Assembly (NCBI GenBank): GCA_933228895.1
Contig: OW121856.1
Location: 112,195,027-112,259,026 of the forward strand
DNA length: 64,000 nucleotides
Source of the DNA: Platycnemis pennipes
Lineage: Eukaryota > Arthropoda > Insecta > Odonata > Platycnemididae
Direction: 5' to 3'
The notes under the pieces: model-generated
The model's input: only the letters and a program-made list of their open reading frames with translations
The model's database searches: none
What the model was told of the DNA's origin: nothing
Part shown: positions 10,130 to 18,465 of the stretch, one piece after another
Numbering within the stretch: position 1 is the first letter of the stretch
How the letters are laid out: each line of letters starts with the position of its first letter
Made by a program: the position numbers and the translations under genes

Positions 10130-13100
10130 ATGGCTTTTATTTTGCAGTGGAACTGCAACGGTTTTTATAGACATAAAGAGGAGTTAGACATTTTAATACG
10201 TAATTTTAACCCGTGTTGTGTTTGTCTCCAAGAGACGCATTTTAAAGGAACGGACAAGGGAGTTCTAAAAGGTTTTAACTGTTTTAGATTTGATGACACC
10301 AGCGGCCAACGAGCCCAGGGTGGAGTGGTGGTTGCAATTCGGGAGGCCCTTTACACCTCCCGAGTGCATTTAAACACACCTTTTCAAGCGGTGGCCGTAA
10401 CAGTGCAAGCCCCACAGCCGATAACTGTATGCAACGTCTATCTCCAGGAGGGTGCTCCGGTTACCCGCCCTCAATTAGAATCTCTTGTCCGTCAACTACC
10501 TCAGCCATTTATTTTAGTTGGCGACTTTAATGCTCACAACACCCTATGGGGGAGTTCCAGGGCACAGTGCGACCGCAGGGGGCGTATTTTAGCCAATTTT
10601 ATTTTAGATTTTAATTTGTTTTTATTAAATAGTGGGGAGAAAACCCGTTTCAATTCTTTTAACGGTCAATTTTCAAGCATTGACCTATGCATTGCGTCGA
10701 GCTCTTTGCTGAATACAATTCAGTTGTCTGTGCACCACGATCTTTGCGGCAGCGATCACTTTCCTCTTTTTATCAACAGAGACGATGGATTTAATCCTGA
10801 TTTAATCCAGTCAGGTACCTGGATTATCAAGAAAGGAGACTGGCCTCTTTTTAAAACAAATTTTACGTATACTCATGATCAAAATCGTGACGGCATTTTT
10901 AACTGCGAGGCTCTGACAAGAAGCATTATTGAAGCGGCAACTTTAAGCGTTCCTCAATCAGTGCGCGTCACCAAGAGGCCTGCAGTTCCGTGGTGGAACA
11001 ATGAATGCGCCATGGCAATCCGTGCACGCAAGAGAGCCTTGCGTATTTTTAATAAATACCCCACCGCTACCAACCTGTCTTCTTTCCGGCGACTTCGAGC
11101 GAAAGCTCGCAGGGTGGTGAAAGAAGCCAAAAGGACTTCCTGGAGGGAATTCGTAACAAGTGTGAATAGTATGACCCCTATAGCACAAGTGTGGAACAAA
11201 GTGAGAAGTATAATGGGCAGCCACCAAAATCTCGGCATCACATTTCTTAAAGTGGGAAGCAATATAATAACATCTCCACCTGCAATCGCGGATTTGTATG
11301 GGAAATCACTAGCGCACACCAGCAGCGACGCCAGCTATAATGATATTTTCCTAGGGATAAAAAGACGGCAAGACTCCTGCCGTCTATGCTTTAATGAAAC
11401 GCGGATAGTGGCTGATTATAATATCCCGTTTTCAAAATGGGAACTAAGGTCGGCCATAGCTGACTCCCGGAAAACTTCCCCAGGACTGGACAGAGTCCAC
11501 AACGCTTTTCTTCGGAATCTTCCGGAGATGGCCTTGACGGATGTGCTCCAGACCCTTAATCAACTATGGGCTGAGGGCACCTTCCCACCATCCTGGCGGG
11601 AGGCGGTTATCGTTCCTATTCATAAGCAAGGAAAAGACAGAGCTGACCCAAGTAATTACAGACCTATATCCCTCACAAGCTGCCTCTGTAAGGTGATGGA
11701 AAGAATGGTGAATCGGCGTCTCATTTGGTGGCTGGAGCGCAAAAACCTACTTTCCAACATCCAATGTGGATTTCGACGGGGCCGCTCCACCTCTGATCAC
11801 TTGGTCCGAATAGATAATTTTATTCAGGAAGCCTTTATCCTTCGCCAACATGTTGTGGGCGTCTTTTTTGATTTGGAGAAAGCTTATGATCGGGTGTGGC
11901 GGAGGAAAATTTTAAAAGCATTGCATGAATGGGGTTTTAGGGGTAATTTACCCATTTTTATTAAAAAATTTTTGACTGATAGGGTTTTCAAAGTGAGAGT
12001 AGGCAAGCATCTTTCTGGCCCCTACAAACAAGATAACGGAGTTCCCCAGGGCTCCGTTCTGAGTGTAACGCTGTTTGCAATCGCTATCAATGACGTCGTA
12101 AAATGCATACAATCGCCAGTGATAGGCTCACTATTTGTTGATGACCTGGCGATATTCTGCAGGTCATCTAAATTAGTCAATGTATCCAGACAAATCCAGC
12201 TGACCTTAAACAAATTGAGTTACTGGGCCAAAAGCAACGGCTTTCGATTCTCAAATGAAAAAACCAAATGTGTGCACTTCACGCGGCTACGGGGGCTTCA
12301 TATTCCCCCTGCATTACGACTAGGTAGCAGAATTATACCACTTGTTGACTCAGTCCGCTTCTTAGGTATTATCTTTGACAGCAAACTAAATTGGCGGGAA
12401 CATGTCAGGGTCTTAAAAGATAACTGTCTACGGACGTTAAACATTTTTAAGTTTTTAAGTCACGCTTCGTGGGGCGCAGATCGAAAGACGTTACTCCTTC
12501 TGTACCGCTCACTTGTGCGCTCAAAAATAGACTATGGATCATTTGTATATTCCTCCGCTAGTGAGTCGTATCTTCGACCACTGACCGTAGTACACAATGC
12601 CGGTCTACGGCTATGTACGGGGGCTTTTCGGACCAGCCCAGTCCTGAGCATATACTGCGATGCAGGGGAACCACCATTGTACCACCGAAGGAACCTGCTT
12701 ATGTGTAACTACGCTGCGAAGGTTTTAGCGATGAAGACGCACCCATGTTTTAACTTGTTTTTAAAACCAAGGTTTTTAGATATTTTTAATCGTAAGACAA
12801 AGGCCACTCGGCCAGCCAATGTGCGTTTTAATTATTTTATACGAGAGCGAGGAGTTGGTTTACCGGATTTATACCCTATCGGGTGCTCTAACCACCCACC
12901 ATGGCTCACTCCTACTCCTAAAATCAAGATGCTCATTAGCGATCGGCCTAAGTCATCCATCACTGCTGCTGAGTGCCAGAGCGCTTTCACAATGTTCCTG
13001 AGCAGCCACCCCAATGTTGTCCCCGTGTTTACAGATGGGTCGAAGTCTTCTACGTCATGTGCCTGCGCTGTCGTTTCGTCTCATCACGGAGCGCTCAAAG

Positions 13101-13831
13101 CAAAACTTAGCCCACTCTGCAGTGTGTACACGGCGGAGCTTTCTGCAATCAAGATCGCTCTGTGTGGGATAGACGGCAGCAGAGGGTCCTTCGCAATCTG
13201 CACAGATTCTCTAAGTGCCCTCAATTCCATTTCCGATTACACTTCTATGCACCCAATTTGTCAGGAGATACACGCGTCGCTGTTCACCCTTCAAGGGAAG
13301 GGAGTTACTGTCCTTTTTCTTTGGGTTCCCAGCCACATGGGAATTGTCGGGAATGAGTTAGCTGATGCAACTGCGAAGGATGCTCTGAATGAAGACAATC
13401 CCGCGTTGACCCTGGTACCATATGAAGATCTTCAGGCACAACTGAGGACTTCAGTCTTTAAGCGGTGGAAGGAGGAATGGAATGCCGTAGATAATAATAA
13501 GTTACGCAACATCAAACAGGTAACGTCAGCGTGGCCCACGTCCGTCAGGAATAGCCGCCGGGAGGAGGTCATCATCACACGTCTGAGGATAGGGCACAGT
13601 CCCCTGACTCACTCATACCTCTTCACTGAAGAGAGAACTCCACCTCGGTGTGAAGAATGCGACTCTCCTCTCAGCATTAGGCATATCCTGACAGAGTGTG
13701 ATAAATACCGGGACGTTCGAAGGCGGCTAAAAATTAGGGGAGGCCTAGAAAATCTCCTAGGGGATCACCCTAATGAACTTGATAGCATAATATTATTTCT
13801 AAAAGTTATTGGGCTCTTTCCTAAATTGTAA
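10130..13831 (+). CDS. ORF2 protein of element B: APE endonuclease, reverse transcriptase, RNase H
   Basis: 1,233 codons with no interruption, starting MAFILQWNCNG. Endonuclease: QWNCNG at 6-11, QETHF (Glu35), GDFNAH (Asp132), SSIDLCI and SDH (208-210) are the expected APE active-site residues. RT: NYRPISLTS near residue 509, CGFRRGRSTSDHL, FFDLEKAYDRVW, NGVPQGSVLS and FVDD near 670. RNase H: FTDGSKS (Asp near 969), YTAEL (Glu near 1003), CTDSLSAL (Asp near 1026) and PSHMGIVGNELADATAK, so all catalytic acids are present. A CEEC..H....C zinc-type motif lies near residue 1175. The enzyme nicks target DNA and primes cDNA synthesis on it. Having RNase H separates the I clade from CR1 and jockey elements. 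Confidence 0.95.
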   Translation: MAFILQWNCNGFYRHKEELDILIRNFNPCCVCLQETHFKGTDKGVLKGFNCFRFDDTSGQRAQGGVVVAIREALYTSRVHLNTPFQAVAVTVQAPQPITVCNVYLQEGAPVTRPQLESLVRQLPQPFILVGDFNAHNTLWGSSRAQCDRRGRILANFILDFNLFLLNSGEKTRFNSFNGQFSSIDLCIASSSLLNTIQLSVHHDLCGSDHFPLFINRDDGFNPDLIQSGTWIIKKGDWPLFKTNFTYTHDQNRDGIFNCEALTRSIIEAATLSVPQSVRVTKRPAVPWWNNECAMAIRARKRALRIFNKYPTATNLSSFRRLRAKARRVVKEAKRTSWREFVTSVNSMTPIAQVWNKVRSIMGSHQNLGITFLKVGSNIITSPPAIADLYGKSLAHTSSDASYNDIFLGIKRRQDSCRLCFNETRIVADYNIPFSKWELRSAIADSRKTSPGLDRVHNAFLRNLPEMALTDVLQTLNQLWAEGTFPPSWREAVIVPIHKQGKDRADPSNYRPISLTSCLCKVMERMVNRRLIWWLERKNLLSNIQCGFRRGRSTSDHLVRIDNFIQEAFILRQHVVGVFFDLEKAYDRVWRRKILKALHEWGFRGNLPIFIKKFLTDRVFKVRVGKHLSGPYKQDNGVPQGSVLSVTLFAIAINDVVKCIQSPVIGSLFVDDLAIFCRSSKLVNVSRQIQLTLNKLSYWAKSNGFRFSNEKTKCVHFTRLRGLHIPPALRLGSRIIPLVDSVRFLGIIFDSKLNWREHVRVLKDNCLRTLNIFKFLSHASWGADRKTLLLLYRSLVRSKIDYGSFVYSSASESYLRPLTVVHNAGLRLCTGAFRTSPVLSIYCDAGEPPLYHRRNLLMCNYAAKVLAMKTHPCFNLFLKPRFLDIFNRKTKATRPANVRFNYFIRERGVGLPDLYPIGCSNHPPWLTPTPKIKMLISDRPKSSITAAECQSAFTMFLSSHPNVVPVFTDGSKSSTSCACAVVSSHHGALKAKLSPLCSVYTAELSAIKIALCGIDGSRGSFAICTDSLSALNSISDYTSMHPICQEIHASLFTLQGKGVTVLFLWVPSHMGIVGNELADATAKDALNEDNPALTLVPYEDLQAQLRTSVFKRWKEEWNAVDNNKLRNIKQVTSAWPTSVRNSRREEVIITRLRIGHSPLTHSYLFTEERTPPRCEECDSPLSIRHILTECDKYRDVRRRLKIRGGLENLLGDHPNELDSIILFLKVIGLFPKL

Positions 13832-13911
13832 GGATAAGATAAAATGGAAATAAGTTCTTTAAGAAATAGTAGTGGTAATTAGATACACAATAACGTTAGT
13901 TGAAGAGACAA

Positions 13912-13943
13912 GGGTGCAAAATGACCTGGACGTCGACGCACCC
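13912..13943 (+). other. 3' UTR stem-loop of element B
   Basis: A perfect 6-bp stem, GGGTGC (13912-13917) and GCACCC (13938-13943), encloses AAAATGACC and GTCGAC. It sits 15 bp from the element's end, where RT would engage the RNA. Confidence 0.6.
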
Positions 13944-13958
13944 TTAAACAACAACACT

Positions 13959-13973
13959 ACTCTGATTCAATGG
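13959..13973 (+). repeat. Right target-site duplication of element B (15 bp)
   Basis: ACTCTGATTCAATGG is an exact copy of 8290-8304. The ORF1 reading of element A resumes immediately after it. Confidence 0.95.
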
Positions 13974-14170
13974 AAATTGACATAAAACGCGATGGTCCTG
14001 CTTCAAGCCGTACTTCTTCACCGAAGAAGAACGGGTCCGCAGTAAAAATTGCGGAAGCGAAGAATACGAGGACGCAGTCACCTAATCACCAGAGTCGCTC
14101 AAATTCAGAGGAGGAGATTGTATCCGAGAGTGAAGTGGAAAAATTCCGCACACACCAAAGAAAGGGGTAA
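13974..14170 (+). pseudogene. ORF1 C-terminal end of element A (continuation after element B)
   Basis: Codons continue in the frame interrupted at 8289: a Ser/Lys/Arg-rich tail with PASSRTSSPKK, SEEEIVSESEVEKF and a basic end, stopping at 14168-14170. The ORF1 of element B ends with a similar acidic then basic tail, which supports the join across the insertion. Confidence 0.75.
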
Positions 14171-14250
14171 AGCCTAGGATCAAGCGATCCTAGGGACCCC
14201 CTTAGCTCGAAGCAATCTTCTCTAGTCTTCCTTATATTTTTCTATTTATT

Positions 14251-14471
14251 ATGTTTTTAACCATACAATGGAACTGCAATGGTTTGTATCGCCACTTAGA
14301 AGAAGTGAAACTTCTTACCCATAATTTTAACCCGTCGTGCATCTTTTCACAAGAAACACATCTAAAGGCCACCGACAATTTTACTCTTAAAGGCTTTAAT
14401 GTATTCAGAGTAGACGACACAATAGGCAACAGGGCACGAGGGGGAGTTGCAACGTTCATTAGGGAGACTTG
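14251..14471 (+). pseudogene. ORF2 start of element A (truncated endonuclease)
   Basis: MFLTIQWNCNGLYRH...SQETHLKATD...RARGGVA matches the first 70 or so residues of the intact ORF2 at 10130, including the QETH catalytic glutamate. After about 14471 the frame stays open to 14607 but has no similarity to ORF2, so the element is broken there. Confidence 0.8.
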
Positions 14472-14811
14472 GGAAAGCCTCGGTTGGGAAAATATTCCCC
14501 AGGTTAAGAAGCTCGTATTTTCAGATTCATGTAAAAAATATAACGAGTACTTCGACATCAATACCAACACATTGAACAATATTTGGACTCCTAAATATGT
14601 GTTCTAGATGTCGCAATGTCCTAAATAAATAAACAAAACAGATATTCTCTAGGCTCATGATATGGAGAAAACCAAATAATCAAACATCTGACTGTTACTT
14701 TTGCTTGACCAACGTGAAAAGCTACAACCGTGCTAATAGACACTCGATTACCTATGCGTGCGTTACATCTGTCACTTTTCCTGTATATATTGACGCCAAA
14801 ACCAATGAGGA
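14472..14811. other. Unassigned sequence between elements A and C
   Basis: No similarity to the I-like ORF2 and no recognisable motif. It may be a deletion/filler junction or the remains of another insertion. Confidence 0.4.
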
Positions 14812-15320
14812 CCCCCCTGCGGGTAGGGGGATTGAAAATACTCCCGCAATATCCCTGCTTATCGTAAGAGGCGCCTAAGGGGGGGGGGGGGGGGGAGAAA
14901 ACCCCATGCCAGCAGAGGTTGAGCCGGGACAGTCTTGTGGGTCAACTGCCTGTGTGCGGCCACACCACCTGGCCTGCGATCGCCGTGTGCGGAGACCCGT
15001 AAGGAGGGGATCCTGGAGGGTGAGGTCCGTGGTTCTCAGCCGGGTTTCGGATGCGCGGTATGGACTAGGGGCCAATACCCCTCTTTGGCCCCGGATTCGC
15101 TGTAAACGGGCGGCCGGGAGCTAGCCACTCCCGGTCAATCGGCTTCCGTGGCGTTATTCTAAACGGTGGCGAGTGCCAGGGAGGTTTTCGTAGGGCGGTC
15201 GGAGATGCACAGGTTTGGTGGGCCCGTGTATCGTAGATCCAACCCGAAACAGACAACCACCTCTAGGGTGCTATATCCCCTCGGGTAGCCCTGGCGACCG
15301 CACCCGTTTGCGGTGCGGCG

Positions 15321-17178
15321 CACAGTGGTGCAGGATCCCTAATACTTGGTATTTACGAGGCTAAAAAAATTTTCTACATAGGGTTTTTCAGTATATATGT
15401 TGGATACACCGATAATTGACGAATTCAAAACCATCTCCGGTAAGTAATTATCGCTATAATTACTCCTCTGGTAGATAAGATAAGAAAATGTTGCACTTAT
15501 AGCAAGTGCATCATTTGAAAACGAGCAGGCACAGCTTCACCTTCAATTCTCTCTAATATAACGTGTATTGCCCCGATTCCTGTTCTGAAAAATGGATATT
15601 GTAACTGAAGGTAAGCGTTATTGAAATATGTATTAATATATAGCAAATATAATTTGCAAAATTATGTTTTTTGCATAATTTCTTGTTCAAAAATAAAGAA
15701 AAATTTTATTGAAAATTCACGTTCAAATTCACAAAAGTATACATATTTTGTGATATCCCGTTAAAAAATATATTGTACCTCATAAAGTATACAATTATGC
15801 ATATACCAGATCCGAAAAAGGTTTCCCCAAACCTCCCCAAAAATTTTAAATCAACATTATACTTTTCCTATAAATCAAATTCAAAACAATTTTCTTCGGA
15901 AATGAACAAAAGTGCAATTTATTTTCAATATAAAGGAACCAAACTTTTTTATCCTTTTTTTGAATGCTTTACCTACAAGTCAATACGCAAAAGTTGTCAA
16001 AATATCCTCCCAAAAAAAATTATCATCATAACTTGGGGAAGTTTCCATTTTCTGTGTATAAGAAATGTTTACCTTTGAGAAAATCAAAAGTGCAATTTAT
16101 TTTCAATATTAAGGAACGAAACCTTTTTTATCCTTTTCTTGAATGCTTTACCTACAAGTAGATATGCAAATTTTGTCAAAATATGCTCCCAAAAAAAACT
16201 TATGATCAAAACTTGGGGGACTTCAAGTTCTTTTTACAAAGGATACAAATATATTGTAATGTACGGCCTGATACGACCGTAGTCAAGGTGATATATTATG
16301 TTCGTAGTGAAAAAAAACATTATAAATAAACAGGGAGAAGATCAAGTTTGTGTGATTACAGTGCAAATAAAGTTAAAAGAGAATTTGAAGAAGATCGAAA
16401 ACAAAGAAGAAATAGCGGAGAAGAAGAGTATTGAATTATTTTATTGGTGGAAAATAGAGAACCGACTAAAAACAAAATATCGCTGGAGGAGCATATTTGA
16501 GCCTTTTTATTTGCTGTTGTTTTCACGAAAATTGTATTAACTGTAAATATTATTAATAATATCAATGACAGATATCAATGTAAATATAAGTTGTTCGTGT
16601 TTGTGTTGTCTATATGTAGTAAGTGGGGTTTGTGTCAATAATAAGTATAGTTGTATGCATATAGAAATGGGGCAGGGTAAACACGAGTTATTTTCAATGT
16701 AAAATTGGTTTGTAATGTTCATGTTTGTTTAAAATTATATCAATAGTTTAAAACCTAGTTTAATGTCCATTTATTCATTTAATCTATAAGATTCATTGAA
16801 CTTTTTAATTTCTGAAAGTATAAGTATTTAAACAATTGCATAATTTTTACGGGAAAAAAGGTATATTATAATTATACATTTTTTCCCGATATGATAAATA
16901 ACTTATGTATATATGTGTGTGTATGTGTATATATATGTATATACACATAAGTTCTATACGTATAATCTATCATAATCTATATGCATAATCTGAAATTGTT
17001 AAATATGAGTTAATTTAAGTAAAGAAATTGCTAAATATTTTGCGAAAAATTTATTTTGCAAACTTTTAGAATCCAAATTCGTATTCAGCGACCTCGAATA
17101 CCTATATATCCTTAATTTCATATAAATTGGACATTTTTAATCCAAAATACCAATTATTAGGGTTCCTGCACCACTGTG
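15321..17178. mobile_element. Transib-like DNA transposon, non-autonomous (1,858 bp)
   Basis: The ends are inverted repeats starting CACAGTGGTGCAGGA, extending about 34 bp (15321-15354 and 17145-17178) with two mismatches. Both termini are the exact RAG recombination-signal heptamer CACAGTG. The flanks are a 5-bp duplication CGGCG (15316-15320 and 17179-17183), and removing the element with one CGGCG restores the conserved leader text seen in elements A and B. Transib transposons have CACWRTG-type ends, 5-bp TSDs with the reported CGNCG preference, and a RAG1-related transposase. No transposase ORF is visible here, so the element is non-autonomous and family assignment rests on ends and TSD. 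Confidence 0.75.
15909..16230. repeat. Tandem duplication inside the Transib-like element (period 178 bp)
   Basis: GTGCAATTTATTTTCAATAT begins at 15912 and again at 16090. Both copies continue through GAATGCTTTACCTACAAGT and CCCAAAAAAAA to ACTTGGGG. Around 16900-16950 there is also a TA/TG microsatellite. Confidence 0.8.
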
Positions 17179-17241
17179 CGGCGTCCCGAATGTGTGGCTC
17201 AATGGTGGGTGGGGAGCCCGCGGGACGAATTTCTCTTTGGT

Positions 17242-18392
17242 ATGACGGATAATTTCCTTCCACCAAATAAAAGATCCCGTTAAGATTTGAGCGGGGGAGT
17301 ACAGTTCCAAAGTAGCAGAAAAAATTTAGTAATGAAATGCCGAAAGGATGGCGAGACGCTGCAGAAAGTGTCTCCCTTTGTCATACGGCGAGTATTGTCA
17401 AGTACGATCCCTGGGGACCTAAACTCTGCGAAAAAATTAAGAGACGGCACCCTGCTGATAGAGACTATGAATGATAAGCAAAGTGAGAGAATCCTTCAAA
17501 TGAATAAGTTAGACGGAATAGAAATTGAAGTTCAGCTACACCATTCTCTAAATACTTGTAAAGGTGTAATTAGCCATTACGACCTGCTATACGTAGAGGA
17601 GGACGAAATAAAAAGAGAGATGGCCTCCCAGGGCGTAATAGATTGTCGCCGTATTACTACTAGACGTAATGGAGAGCGAGTAAATACAACATCCATCATC
17701 CTGACATTTAACCGCGATACGCTTCCGGATAAGGGGAATGTTGGATACAACTTCGTACCAGTGCGACCATACATCCCAAATCCCATGCGTTGCTTTCCCT
17801 GCCAACGATTTGGACACATATCCGCTCGATGTAAAGGCAAATCGACCTGCCCGCGCTGTGCAATGGACAGGCATGATGACGAGGAATGTAGGACTGATCC
17901 TAAGTGCGTAAACTGCGGAGAAGCACACCCAGTATATTCCCGAGACTGTCACGTACTTAAGGACGAAAAGAAAATAATGGAAATTAAAACCGTAGAAAAA
18001 ATCCCTTACCTAGAAGCTCGAAAAAAATATAAGACGCTAATTGCACCCACCTTTTCAAGGTCATTCGCGGCCGTTGCCACCGTCAAAAAGTGTACTACCT
18101 CGACTCAAACATGCATAACGCAGAAAAAAATGAACCTGGAAAAGAAACTACCAAAACAGACAAGGTCAAACAGTCGGTCAAAGGGAAAACAGAAATTGCG
18201 GGTTCTCCAAAGAAGAATCCGCAAAAAACATTTTCAGGATGCTCGAACATCGTTCGTGAAAAAAGTCCTTCTCCCGGCCCACCCGGCCTTAAAAGTACAG
18301 CATCCCTGGAATCAATGGAAGAGGATTTATGTGTTTCAGATACCGAAATCCTCGAGCTTAGGGGAAAAAAGAAAATCAGAATCAAACGGTGA
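17242..18392 (+). pseudogene. ORF1 of element C (stop near start, one frameshift)
   Basis: The homologous start ATG is at 17242 (MTDNFLPPNKRSR), followed at once by TAA at 17281-17283. From 17287 the frame is open through SPFVIRRVLS, DLLYVEEDEIKREM, CFPCQRFGHISARC, CPRCAMDRHDDEEC, CVNCGEAHPVYSRDC and ARKKYKTL. Just after a STQT motif (about 18110) the frame shifts. The correct C-terminal part, with SLESMEEDLCVSDTE and a basic end, is read at 18113-18392. The protein is the same zinc-knuckle RNA-binding type as the ORF1 at 8900. Confidence 0.85.
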
Positions 18393-18465
18393 ATTGCAAT
18401 CGTTAAATCGCAATCGTTAATACCACCTAAACTACCCCTAACCATGAACCACAACTCTTTTGGAA

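Larger units (their letters stand above)
8305..13958 (+). mobile_element. Full-length I-like non-LTR retrotransposon B, structurally intact
   Basis: This is a 5,654-bp element bounded by a perfect 15-bp TSD. It starts CCCCCCTGCGGG, the same 5' terminus as element C at 14812, which supports a true full-length 5' end. It carries a 5' UTR (8305-8899), ORF1 (8900-10060), a 69-bp spacer with a (TTTA)n-rich stretch, ORF2 (10130-13831), and a 127-bp 3' UTR with a perfect GGGTGC/GCACCC stem and an AAC-rich tail. ORF2 with endonuclease, RT and RNase H places it in the I superfamily. It is the only autonomous-looking element in the window. Activity is inferred from integrity, not shown. Confidence 0.92.
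6826..14471 (+). mobile_element. I-like non-LTR element A, 5'-truncated, split by element B
   Basis: The 5' UTR of this copy (6826-7275) follows that of the complete element: TGCGGAGACCCGTAAG-like, CCCTCGGGTAGCCCT and GCGGCGTCCCGAATGTG blocks are in the same order. The first roughly 100 bp of the UTR are missing. ORF1 runs 7276-8289 and, after the 5.65-kb insertion of element B, resumes at 13974-14170. ORF2 begins at 14251, and similarity is lost at about 14471, inside the endonuclease. The remainder of ORF2 is not found directly downstream. Confidence 0.8.

Noticed and set aside
14879..14895. Run of about 17 G as a functional G-quadruplex
   Set aside because: The related leaders lack it; slippage or an assembly error is more likely.
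15773..16161. Lys/Tyr/Phe-rich frames as a transposase of the Transib-like element
   Set aside because: They are repeats of one AT-rich unit; a RAG1-like transposase would be several hundred residues long with DDE motifs, which are absent.
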